Shown here one piece after another: positions 48,651 through 56,022 of a stretch of DNA of 64,000 nucleotides. Made by a program: the position numbers and the translations under genes. The stretch's first letter is position 1. Each line of letters starts with the position of its first letter. Source of the DNA: Candidatus Saccharimonadota bacterium (GTDB lineage Bacteria; Patescibacteriota; Saccharimonadia; Saccharimonadales; Saccharimonadaceae); the NCBI GenBank assembly GCA_017652765.1, contig JAGCAJ010000021.1, forward strand, positions 1 through 64,000, read 5' to 3'. The notes beneath the pieces were generated by a model that had not been told where the DNA came from, ran no database searches, and saw only the letters and a program-made list of their open reading frames with translations.

Positions 48651-49763
48651 ATGTCTGCCCAGGCAAAAGTAAAGAAACGACAGTCTAATCTTGAGTTATT
48701 TCGGATATTTTTGATGCTAGGCATTGTGGCGCATCATTATGTAGTCCATTCTGGACTACTTGATTTAGTATATGCGAGTGGGGGAAAGCTAAGCACTCAA
48801 AATTTATTTATCGTTATCCTGGGGATGTGGGGGAAGATTGGCATTAACTGTTTTGTCTTAATCACTGGGTATTTTATGTGCAAATCTAAAATTACCCTAG
48901 AGAAATTTTTGAAATTAGTTCTCCAGGTGATATTCTATGACGCAATAATATATTTTGGGTTTGTGCTACTTGGGAAAACGGAGCTAACATTGTCTGGAAT
49001 AAAAGACGCGTTTTTTCCAATTCCGGGATTTACGGCTAATTTTACGGGATGTTTCTTAGTATTTTATTTGTTCATTCCATTTCTCAATATTCTAATTGCC
49101 AATCTGGATAGAAAAAAGCACCTCATGCTACTCGTGCTATCAATATTTTGGTTTTCGTTGGTGGCGGTGATGCCGGATTTTCCGGTGGCAGTTAACTATG
49201 TATTTTGGTTTATGATAATTTATATAATTGGAGCGTATATTAGACTGTATTTACCAAAACCGAATCGCCGACAGTTAAGAGTGTCAATAGTTATAGCTGT
49301 AGGATGCGTGGCGATTTGTATTGCCAGCGTGATTTTTGGATTGAAAATGGGGAGGGAATGGCTGTATTGGTTCGTGATGGATTCTAATAAATTCTTGGCA
49401 GTGATAATGTCGGTGGCGCTATTTATGCTATTTCTAAACATTAAAATGAAATATCATCCAGTTATCAACAAAATTGCGTCGGCGACGTTTGGAGTATTAC
49501 TAATACATGACAATGGGTGGGTAATGAGGCGGATTTTATGGGTATCGCTACTAAAAAACGCTAGTTTTTATGGGCGGAAGATGTTATATATCCATGCGCC
49601 ACTAGCGATTTTGGGTACTTTTATGGTATGCGTAATAATAGACCTCTTGAGGGCGAAATTCTTGGAAAAACCAGCGCTCAAATTAGCTTTAAGATGGTCT
49701 CGATCACGAGTTTTACGTCGGCTACTGTGCTGCCGCGAGAAAGATCAGATACGGGCTTCTTAA
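48651..49763 (+). CDS. Acyltransferase 3 family membrane protein (C-terminus overlaps pta)
   Basis: A 370-residue protein with about 10 hydrophobic helices. QSNLELFRIFLMLGIVAHHY has the conserved Arg and catalytic His-His of the family, followed by GINCFVLITGYFMCKSK. The C-terminal FLEKPALKLALRW resembles the usual family end, after which about 25 residues (to LLCCREKDQIRAS) run into the antisense strand of pta. It probably O-acetylates a surface glycan. The 86-base tail overlap with the convergent pta gene is unusual. Confidence 0.85.
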   Translation: MSAQAKVKKRQSNLELFRIFLMLGIVAHHYVVHSGLLDLVYASGGKLSTQNLFIVILGMWGKIGINCFVLITGYFMCKSKITLEKFLKLVLQVIFYDAIIYFGFVLLGKTELTLSGIKDAFFPIPGFTANFTGCFLVFYLFIPFLNILIANLDRKKHLMLLVLSIFWFSLVAVMPDFPVAVNYVFWFMIIYIIGAYIRLYLPKPNRRQLRVSIVIAVGCVAICIASVIFGLKMGREWLYWFVMDSNKFLAVIMSVALFMLFLNIKMKYHPVINKIASATFGVLLIHDNGWVMRRILWVSLLKNASFYGRKMLYIHAPLAILGTFMVCVIIDLLRAKFLEKPALKLALRWSRSRVLRRLLCCREKDQIRAS

Positions 49764-50457
49764 AGCCTTGTAAAATTGGGCCGGCAGCAACGAAGCCTCC
49801 GAATTGTTCTAGCGATTTGTAGAGAATATTGCCGGAATTTAAATCTGGAACGATTAGAACATTGGCGTGGCCGGCAACAGAAGAGGAGGGGGCTTTCTTT
49901 TGAGCGATTTCCGGATTTACTGCGCAGTCTAGTTGCATTTCGCCGTCAATTTCTATTTCTGGGTGGGTTTTATGGATTTTGGTTATGACGGAGTTAATTT
50001 TGTCGATGGAATCGTCTTTAGCGCTACCTAGGGTAGAGAAAGAGAGCATAGCAATTTTAGGGGTGTCTGTTAGGACTTTGACAGAGGTGGTATAAGTTTG
50101 AAGAACTATGTCGTATAGCTGGTCTTCTGTGGGAGTTTTGGTGACGCCGGCGTCGGCTAAAATTAGGGTCTTTAGGCCGTCGCGGGCTTGATTATTCTGC
50201 ATCACGAAGCAACTAGAGAAGGTTTTTGTGCCTTTTTCTATGCCGAGAAAATTTTTACATGACAAAACTACATCTCTTGTGGTATAATCTATACCAGTAA
50301 TAAGAGCAGAATTTTCTGGTAGAGCGACTAAACTGCAAGCCTCTTCTAGGCCAGTTGCCTTTATTGGGGTGATTTTGATGCTAGAAGGTTCGGAATTATA
50401 TTCCTCTATAGCCTGTTTAATTATGGGGTTGTCTAGTTCTGGGAAAATGATGTTCAT
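49678..50457 (-). CDS. pta: Phosphate acetyl/butyryltransferase (Pta-like)
   Basis: A 259-residue enzyme interconverting acetyl-CoA and acetyl-phosphate. The C-terminal half carries the diagnostic AGHANVLIVPDLNSGNILYK (about 195-214) and GFKKPVSDLSRGSTVADV near the end. It is shorter than the usual 325 residues at the N-terminal side (MNIIFPELDNPIIKQAI). In fermenting CPR bacteria Pta with AckA yields ATP; no ackA is in this window. It sits alone inside the polysaccharide island, with a leaderless-type promoter, and carries a CTTGTGGTATAAT word antisense near its middle. Confidence 0.9.
   Translation of the reverse strand: MNIIFPELDNPIIKQAIEEYNSEPSSIKITPIKATGLEEACSLVALPENSALITGIDYTTRDVVLSCKNFLGIEKGTKTFSSCFVMQNNQARDGLKTLILADAGVTKTPTEDQLYDIVLQTYTTSVKVLTDTPKIAMLSFSTLGSAKDDSIDKINSVITKIHKTHPEIEIDGEMQLDCAVNPEIAQKKAPSSSVAGHANVLIVPDLNSGNILYKSLEQFGGFVAAGPILQGFKKPVSDLSRGSTVADVKLVIETILKLI
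50276..50288 (+). promoter_or_regulatory. CTTGTGGTATAAT promoter word antisense to pta
   Basis: An exact copy of the recurring 13-mer on the plus strand, inside the minus-strand pta gene, with ATGACA 18 bases upstream of the -10. There is no plus-strand gene start soon after it. It may drive an antisense RNA or be coincidental. Confidence 0.4.
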
Positions 50458-50463
50458 AAGGGG

Positions 50464-50469
50464 ATTATA
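50464..50469 (-). promoter_or_regulatory. -10 box of pta
   Basis: TATAAT on the minus strand, six bases before the pta ATG at 50457, predicting a leaderless mRNA. Confidence 0.65.
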
Positions 50470-50493
50470 TCATAAAAACAAAGCATAAAGGTA

Positions 50494-50522
50494 TTGACAA
50501 ATTATACCTCTTGTGCTATAAT
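50494..50522 (+). promoter_or_regulatory. Consensus promoter of the wzz/BY-kinase operon
   Basis: TTGACA (50494-50499), 17-base spacer, TATAAT (50517-50522) preceded by CTTGTGC. The leader of about 17 bases contains AAGGGAA before ATG 50546. Confidence 0.85.
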
Positions 50523-50545
50523 GGTTGTATAAGGGAATTTTTATT

Positions 50546-51232
50546 ATGGATGAAATTAACCTAAAAGAGTTACTAAGATATATTTTATCTAAATTTTATA
50601 TTGTTATTTTGGTGCTCGTAGCAGTTGTGCTGGGTGGTGAGGTTTACTCAACCTACATTAAAACCCCACTCTATAAATCTACGGCCAAACTTGTGCTGAC
50701 GTCTTCTCAAAGCACACAAAACGGTAATAATTCCGTAGCGGTAACGAATAATGACGTGACACTTTCTAATAACCTAGTAAAAACTTATTCTGAGATTGTA
50801 AAATCTCGTGATGTGCTAGCTAAGGTTGTATCTAATCTTAATCTAGACACTACTCCAGAAGCTCTTTCTGGTAAAGTAGGCGTTTCCTCAGTAAACAATA
50901 CTCAGATTATTACACTTTCTGTATCTGACTCGGATGCGGAGCAGGCTCAGAAGATTGCTAACGAAATCGCCAAGGTATTTAAGGCAGAAATTGTAAATCT
51001 TTATAAGATTGACAACGTACAAATCGTAGATAAGGCCGAAAAAGCTGGTAGCCCATACAATATTAACGTCCTAAAACAGACGTTGCAGTTTGTGGCGGCA
51101 GGATTGGCACTTGGCCTATCTATTGTATTAATCATGTTCTATCTAGATAACACTATTAAAAATAGCAAAATCGTAGAGGATAAAGTTGGTCTAGTGGTGC
51201 TTGGTGTAGTGCCTAATGTAGGGAGGAAATAA
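50546..51232 (+). CDS. Polysaccharide chain-length / kinase-activator protein (Wzz, CapA/YveK type)
   Basis: About 228 residues with two transmembrane helices (about 16-38 and 180-205) flanking an extracytoplasmic domain. EINLKELLRYILSKFYIVIL is the standard Wzz start, and PxxP-like KAGSPYNINVLKQTL precedes the second helix. In Gram-positive systems this membrane protein activates the separate BY-kinase encoded next. ATG 50546 is preferred over TTG 50525 because the latter is too close to the -10 box. Part of a CapA-CapB-phosphatase trio. Confidence 0.9.
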   Translation: MDEINLKELLRYILSKFYIVILVLVAVVLGGEVYSTYIKTPLYKSTAKLVLTSSQSTQNGNNSVAVTNNDVTLSNNLVKTYSEIVKSRDVLAKVVSNLNLDTTPEALSGKVGVSSVNNTQIITLSVSDSDAEQAQKIANEIAKVFKAEIVNLYKIDNVQIVDKAEKAGSPYNINVLKQTLQFVAAGLALGLSIVLIMFYLDNTIKNSKIVEDKVGLVVLGVVPNVGRK

Positions 51233-51234
51233 CT

Positions 51235-52014
51235 ATGGACTTCATAAAAAATAACAAGAAATCTCCAGAGACTAGAAGAGGTGGCATAGAAGACCTTGTA
51301 GTTGCATCTAACCCAAAATCCTCTTTCTCTGAGGCGGTAAAATCCGTAAAAACTAACATTCTATTTTCGTCCGTTGATAAAGATTTGAAAACTATTCTTG
51401 TAACTTCTCCAGAATCTGGAGACGGGAAGAGCTTCCTCGTTGCTAACTTAGCTACGGCGTTTGCTCAGGACGGTAAAAAAGTACTAATTATTGACGGTGA
51501 TATGCGTAAAGGCCGCCAGCATGAAATCTTTGGTATTTCTAATGATCCTGCACTGGGATACTCTAACTATATTCTAAAGTTTAAGGAAGAAGACAGTACG
51601 GATGCAAGTAGCATGATGTCGTTTATTCAGCCAGAAATGTACATTAAAGAAACTAAGGTTTCTGGCGTATATCTACTTCCGGCAGGCCCTACGCCACCAA
51701 ACCCGCTTGAGTTAATTTCTTCCGAGAACAACCGCAAGCTTCTTGATAATTTTAAGGGCCAATATGATATTATCCTAATTGACTGTCCTCCGGCACTTGG
51801 TCTATCCGATGCATTAGTGATGTCTAAATATAGCGATGTGAACATTGTAACTATCTCTAATGCAAAAACTAAGATTGACCAGCTAGAGAGTGTAAAAAGA
51901 AGCTTTGAGAAAGTCAATTCCAAGATTTCTGGCGTAGTAATCAATAAGGCTAAAACGAAAGGTGGATCGTATTCGTCTTACTATGCGGATGAATACTACT
52001 CCAAAAATAAATAA
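51235..52014 (+). CDS. Bacterial tyrosine kinase (BY-kinase; CapB/YwqD/CpsD type)
   Basis: A 259-residue P-loop kinase. Walker A is TSPESGDGKSFLVANLATAF, Walker A' VLIIDGDMRKGRQHEIF and Walker B DIILIDCPPALGLSDALV. The C-terminal Tyr cluster (SYSSYYADEYYSK) is the autophosphorylation site. It regulates polysaccharide polymerisation and export together with the preceding membrane activator and the following phosphatase. The separate activator/kinase layout is the Firmicutes type. Confidence 0.94.
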   Translation: MDFIKNNKKSPETRRGGIEDLVVASNPKSSFSEAVKSVKTNILFSSVDKDLKTILVTSPESGDGKSFLVANLATAFAQDGKKVLIIDGDMRKGRQHEIFGISNDPALGYSNYILKFKEEDSTDASSMMSFIQPEMYIKETKVSGVYLLPAGPTPPNPLELISSENNRKLLDNFKGQYDIILIDCPPALGLSDALVMSKYSDVNIVTISNAKTKIDQLESVKRSFEKVNSKISGVVINKAKTKGGSYSSYYADEYYSKNK

Positions 52015-52751
52015 TGATTGATCTACATTGTCATATTTTGCCTAGTATTGATGATGGCGCAAAGACTTTTGACGATAGCCTAGCGATGCTAGAACAGGCA
52101 GAAAAAGCTGGAATAACTGACATAGTGCTTACACCTCATTATATGAAGGGGACCGTATACAATGCGGATAACGTAAAAAAGTGGGGGCTATATCAGGAGC
52201 TAAGAAAGCGCGCTAATGACGCTGGAATTAACATTAATCTCTATCTTGGGAATGAGATTTATATTGATGCTAAGATGGGCGAGATGTTGGCAGGATATAC
52301 TAATGAGCAATCCGAGCTAATGTATGAAGTGTCTACGCTGAACTCAACTAAATATGTGTTAGTGGAATTTCCGGTGAGAACGGAAGATAAGAGCGTAAAA
52401 ACCACATTGTTTTCTTTGGTGCAAAAGGGGTTTATCCCAGTGATTGCACATCCGGAAAGGTATTTTTATGTGCAGGATAATCAGGCATGGGTAGATGATT
52501 TAATCCATATGGGGTGTAAACTCCAAGGTAATTACATGTCGCTACTTGGGAAGTATGGCAAGGGTGCAGAAAAGACCTTGAAGAAACTGCTTCTTGAAGA
52601 TAAAATCTTTTGTTTAGCATCCGATATTCATAAACCAGAGAATTATAAGTTAGATTTGGCGCAAAAGAAATTGATGAAAATAGTGCGCGACAAAAATAAG
52701 ATTGACGAATTGCTTGTGACGAATCCGGCGATGATTATTCGCGGAAAATAA
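52014..52751 (+). CDS. PHP-family tyrosine phosphatase (CpsB/YwqE type)
   Basis: A 245-residue metal-dependent phosphatase. MIDLHCHILPSIDDGAKTFDDS carries the first metal ligands (read in part: IDLHCHILPSIDDGA); VLTPHYMKG, the Glu in YLGNEIY, FIPVIAHPERY and LASDIHKPENY supply the rest. It removes phosphates from the BY-kinase Tyr cluster. The start overlaps the kinase stop by one base. All key His and Asp residues appear to be present. Confidence 0.94.
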   Translation: MIDLHCHILPSIDDGAKTFDDSLAMLEQAEKAGITDIVLTPHYMKGTVYNADNVKKWGLYQELRKRANDAGININLYLGNEIYIDAKMGEMLAGYTNEQSELMYEVSTLNSTKYVLVEFPVRTEDKSVKTTLFSLVQKGFIPVIAHPERYFYVQDNQAWVDDLIHMGCKLQGNYMSLLGKYGKGAEKTLKKLLLEDKIFCLASDIHKPENYKLDLAQKKLMKIVRDKNKIDELLVTNPAMIIRGK

Positions 52752-52754
52752 GCT

Positions 52755-52767
52755 CTTGTGGTATAAT
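52755..52767 (+). promoter_or_regulatory. CTTGTGGTATAAT promoter
   Basis: Exact 13-mer right after the phosphatase stop, 13 bases before ATG 52781; no obvious -35 box. Confidence 0.65.
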
Positions 52768-52780
52768 AGTAGAGTCGATT

Positions 52781-53185
52781 ATGAAGACTTTACGTGAAAG
52801 TTTAGGGGAAATTTATCGTGGGCATAAAGGTCTCCTTGTTATGATGATTTTTTTGCTAGTATTAGCGCTGGCTTTTTTTGTGTTTTCTTTAGTTACGTTG
52901 TCGCCTAGTTCTGCTATCGTAAAGGTGGGATATGGAGATATTGGTAGCTTTTCTGGGGATGATTTAACTGGAATGCGTCTAGCGGGTGGATATCGGGATG
53001 GTAGCTGGGCAAGCATGCTGACGTTTCCGCTAATTGCGATAATTGTGGGGGTATTCCACAATATGATAGCGATTAGGCTGTATAAACGACGCGGAGAAGG
53101 CGTAGCAAAGGCTTTTGTGCTTATTAGTATGACAGTGCTGATTGGGGCATTCGTGGTGCTTCTAAGGCTGTTATCGGAGGGATAA
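52781..53185 (+). CDS. Hypothetical protein with three transmembrane helices
   Basis: A 134-residue membrane protein with hydrophobic helices at about 19-41, 79-98 and 108-131 and an extracytoplasmic loop (about 42-78, Gly/Asp-rich). No known family is recognised. The next gene, a membrane glycosyltransferase, begins at its last base, so the two are probably made together and may form one membrane complex. Confidence 0.65.
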   Translation: MKTLRESLGEIYRGHKGLLVMMIFLLVLALAFFVFSLVTLSPSSAIVKVGYGDIGSFSGDDLTGMRLAGGYRDGSWASMLTFPLIAIIVGVFHNMIAIRLYKRRGEGVAKAFVLISMTVLIGAFVVLLRLLSEG

Positions 53186-54828
53186 TGGACGGGGCACAGA
53201 ATTTGCACGATGATGATATTGACCTCCCACTAGGGAAGCGTACTCGGCTGTATCGGTTTTTTGAGATTTTGCCGGGGGCTTTGTCATATTCGGTGATTGG
53301 AGCGTTGTTTGTATTTTCTTTAATTTCTCCTACGGTGGCGGCGGTGTATCTTTTGATTATTATTGCGATTACATTGGTAAAAGCAGTAGGTGTAGCGGTG
53401 AGGACTGTACAGGGGTATAATGAAATTCAGCGCGCAATGAAAGTAGACTGGTCTAAGAGATTGAACCAGCTAAAGAAGCCACATGAGAATTTTGAGAGGC
53501 TAAGAGGAAGAGACAGCCAGGAGTTTGACTTTGATGCTCACGTAGAAAATCTAAGGGCACTGTCGGTAGCACCGGGGGATTATCCAGATCCGGACATAAT
53601 ATATCATGCGGTGATTATGGTGGCGTATAACGAAGGAATGGAAACCTTAGTACCAACAGTAGAAGCGGTGAGAGATACGAGTTTTCCAAATGAACGGATT
53701 ATTTTTGTAATGGGATATGAGGAGAGAGGCGGAAAGGAAATTGAAGAGAACGCCAAGAAGCTCAAGGAAATGTTCAAAGATACATTTTATGATTTTGTCG
53801 CAATAAAGCATCCGGACGGACTACCGAATGAGATAAAAGGTAAGGGCCCTAACCTAACTTATGCGGGCGAGAGGCTAGCAGAATACGTCAAGAAGAAGAA
53901 AATTCCAGAAGAGAATGTAATTGTAACGTCGCTTGATTCGGATAATAGAATGAGCGTGGGATATCTAGACTATGTGGCGTATGAATTTATTGTGCATGAA
54001 GACAGAAAGAGAATGGCGTTCCAGCCGGTGTCGCTATTTATGAATAATATTTGGGATGCAAGTGCGCCGATGCGCGTAATTGCGGTGTCTAATTCATTCT
54101 TTAACGTAATTAATGTAAAGCGTCCACACCTTCTTCGTAATTTTGCATCGCATTCGCAACCTCTAGCGGGGCTTTCTGAAATGGACTTTTGGAGTAAGAG
54201 GACAATTGTGGAAGATGGCCACCAATATTGGAGAAGTCTATTCCATTTTCGCGGGAAATATGAGGTGCTATCTATTAAGGTGCCGATTTATCAGGATGCA
54301 GTAATAGAGGAGACATTCTTAAAGACGCTAAAAGCGCAATTTATACAGCTAAGGCGCTGGGACTATGGCGCGAGCGACGTGGCGTATGTAGGGGTGAGAA
54401 TGGTAGATAAGAAGCGTAGAAGAATGCCACTATGGTATCTATGGCCGAGATTTTGGAGACTACTTGATGGGCACGTAACATTGGCGTCGATGAGCCCAAT
54501 TGTGGCGTTTGGAGGTTGGGTGCCAAGGTTGCTTAATTTCCAGACTAGGGACCTTCTAACCTATAATTTACCGGCAACAGTATCTTGGATTCAGTTGTTT
54601 GCGACGATTGGTCTTATAATTACGATTTTTATGTCGCTTAGGATGCTTCCGCCAAGACCTAGAAAGTATAACAAAATTAAATCCGTAGGGATGGTGCTAC
54701 AATGGATTTTGTCGCCGTTTGTAGCGATTCTGTATCAGAGTTTTGCAGCGTTTTATGCGCAGACAAGGCTGATGACGGGGCATTATATGGAGAATTTTGA
54801 TGTAACCCGCAAAGTTGTAAAGAAGTAG
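53185..54828 (+). CDS. Membrane-integrated family 2 glycosyltransferase
   Basis: A 547-residue protein with two N-terminal helices (about 28-70), a cytosolic GT-A domain (about 140-400), and three or more C-terminal helices (about 440-530). IYHAVIMVAYNEGMETLVPT is the nucleotide-sugar strand, VTSLDSDNRMS the DxD metal site, and QLRRWDYGASDVAYV resembles the Q-x-x-R-W motif of processive cellulose/hyaluronan-type synthases. The catalytic ED pair appears as VEDGHQYW. It may make or extend a surface polymer. The product is unknown. Confidence 0.82.
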   Translation: MDGAQNLHDDDIDLPLGKRTRLYRFFEILPGALSYSVIGALFVFSLISPTVAAVYLLIIIAITLVKAVGVAVRTVQGYNEIQRAMKVDWSKRLNQLKKPHENFERLRGRDSQEFDFDAHVENLRALSVAPGDYPDPDIIYHAVIMVAYNEGMETLVPTVEAVRDTSFPNERIIFVMGYEERGGKEIEENAKKLKEMFKDTFYDFVAIKHPDGLPNEIKGKGPNLTYAGERLAEYVKKKKIPEENVIVTSLDSDNRMSVGYLDYVAYEFIVHEDRKRMAFQPVSLFMNNIWDASAPMRVIAVSNSFFNVINVKRPHLLRNFASHSQPLAGLSEMDFWSKRTIVEDGHQYWRSLFHFRGKYEVLSIKVPIYQDAVIEETFLKTLKAQFIQLRRWDYGASDVAYVGVRMVDKKRRRMPLWYLWPRFWRLLDGHVTLASMSPIVAFGGWVPRLLNFQTRDLLTYNLPATVSWIQLFATIGLIITIFMSLRMLPPRPRKYNKIKSVGMVLQWILSPFVAILYQSFAAFYAQTRLMTGHYMENFDVTRKVVKK

Positions 54829-54835
54829 GTGAATT

Positions 54836-55672
54836 ATGAAAAATATGAAAACGTGTTTTTATGAATTTGAAACTGGCGCCAAAAAGCCAGTGAAATTTTT
54901 TGTGTTTGCGGATCTCCACATTACAGAAAAAATGGATACGGAAGTTTTGACATCGCTACATAGGAGGGCAAAAAGAAATGAGCCGGATGCGATTATCTTC
55001 CTAGGCGATTTAGTGCATACGGTGCAGTTTCTTGATAAGGAAAATAACTATAAATTACTAAAGAATTTTTTGAATGCAATGGCGGAAATTGCGCCACTTT
55101 ATTTGATTATAGGGAATCACGATATGCGTTCGGTGGCGAAGAAGCGGGGGAGGGCATTTATGGAAGAGCTAACGGGGTTTTGGGATGATTTAATGAGCAA
55201 CCCAAAGATTAAATTGCTTCGAGATGAGGTAGTAGAGACGGATAAATTTATTCTAGCGGGGATGGAACAGGGGCCGGATTGCTATAATCTAAATCGTGAA
55301 GGTGGGGCAAATGCGCTTCAAAGAAATATTTTAGTGTCAGAAAAAGCGGATGTGATGGAAAAAGAGTTGAAGAAGTTTTTGAGTAAGGTAACGATTCCGA
55401 AGAATAGTAAGAAGCCAAAGATTTTATTAGTGCACTCGGCGAGATTTTTAACGGAGAGGAATCTAGGTGGGCTAGTGGCGGATTTTGATGTGATTATGTC
55501 GGGACACCTACATAATATGGCGATGCCAGAGAGGGCGTTTAGGAAAATGATGTCGGCCTGGGGGTTAGGGCTAAAAAATGGGCATCTAGTATGCCCGCCA
55601 GTATCTACTTTTGCTAATCAAAGATTCCAGAGGCATTTTACTAGATGTTGCGCGGTTGTAAAAATAAAATAA
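54836..55672 (+). CDS. Calcineurin-like metallophosphoesterase
   Basis: A 278-residue cytosolic phosphoesterase with all metallophosphatase motifs: VFADLHI, IIFLGDLVHT, LIIGNHDMRS, KILLVHSARF and VIMSGHLHNMAMP. No signal peptide or membrane helix. The family acts on diverse phosphoesters (nucleotides, DNA, lipids, proteins), so the substrate cannot be named. It follows the membrane glycosyltransferase after seven bases and ends at a hairpin terminator. Confidence 0.88.
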   Translation: MKNMKTCFYEFETGAKKPVKFFVFADLHITEKMDTEVLTSLHRRAKRNEPDAIIFLGDLVHTVQFLDKENNYKLLKNFLNAMAEIAPLYLIIGNHDMRSVAKKRGRAFMEELTGFWDDLMSNPKIKLLRDEVVETDKFILAGMEQGPDCYNLNREGGANALQRNILVSEKADVMEKELKKFLSKVTIPKNSKKPKILLVHSARFLTERNLGGLVADFDVIMSGHLHNMAMPERAFRKMMSAWGLGLKNGHLVCPPVSTFANQRFQRHFTRCCAVVKIK

Positions 55673-55698
55673 GAGCCAGATGGGGAGGCTCTATTTGT
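55672..55698 (+). terminator. Terminator after the metallophosphoesterase gene
   Basis: AGAGCC and GGCTCT separated by nine bases, followed by ATTTGT. A weak but plausible intrinsic terminator overlapping the stop codon. Confidence 0.5.
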
Positions 55699-55715
55699 GG
55701 TGGGTTGTGAGGGGC
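55698..55715. repeat. Duplicate of the tRNA-Val 3' end
   Basis: The 18 bases TGGTGGGTTGTGAGGGGC recur exactly at 55883-55900, where they form the 3' end of tRNA-Val. The copy lies on the far side of the palindromic element, so the element is flanked by an 18-bp direct repeat, reminiscent of an attachment-site duplication. Confidence 0.75.
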
Positions 55716-55831
55716 GGTCGCTGAGCTTTGCTCAGCGACGTTTCAGGGCGTCGCCTCGGAAAAGACTGAGCGAGCTCAGTCTTTTGCTCGGCTCCTACTG
55801 AAAGCGCACCCCTACGGGGTTCTCGCCCCTC
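55709..55831. repeat. Palindromic element beside tRNA-Val
   Basis: About 123 bases closed by GAGGGGCG and CGCCCCTC, with two strong nested hairpins: GTCGCTGAGC/GCTCAGCGAC (55717-55739) and AAAAGACTGAG/CTCAGTCTTTT (55760-55785), plus TTTCAG/CTGAAA around the second. Similar in size and design to the elements in polA, truB and near ftsK, although its core differs. The gene-free stretch 55673-55882 consists mainly of this element. Confidence 0.7.
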
Positions 55832-55853
55832 GTAGCATTCTCAGAAATTAAAT

Positions 55854-55872
55854 AAAGAGCCTTTGGCTCTTT
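55854..55872. terminator. Hairpin between the palindromic element and tRNA-Val
   Basis: AAAGAGCC-TTT-GGCTCTTT followed by CTTTAATTT on the plus strand; read on the minus strand it ends tRNA-Val transcription. Confidence 0.6.
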
Positions 55873-55882
55873 CTTTAATTTC

Positions 55883-55959
55883 TGGTGGGTTGTGAGGGGC
55901 TCGAACCCCCGACCTTCTCGGTGTAAACGAGACGCTCTAGCCAACTGAGCTAACAACCC
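55883..55959 (-). tRNA. tRNA-Val (TAC)
   Basis: Cloverleaf on the minus strand: acceptor GGGTTGT, D-arm AGCTCAGTTGGC, anticodon loop TTTACAC (anticodon TAC), T-arm GGTTCGAGCC; CCA encoded. The 3' end is duplicated upstream on the far side of a palindromic element. Confidence 0.93.
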
Positions 55960-55989
55960 GGGATTTCTTTATTTTATCATATTTTGTGG

Positions 55990-55995
55990 TAAAAT
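55990..55995 (+). promoter_or_regulatory. -10 box of thrS
   Basis: TTGTGGTAAAAT, a variant of the recurring TTGTGGTATAAT word, about 27 bases before the thrS ATG, with CGGAGA as ribosome-binding site. Confidence 0.55.
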
Positions 55996-56022
55996 GGAAG
56001 TAAGAAAGAACGGAGATTTTTT

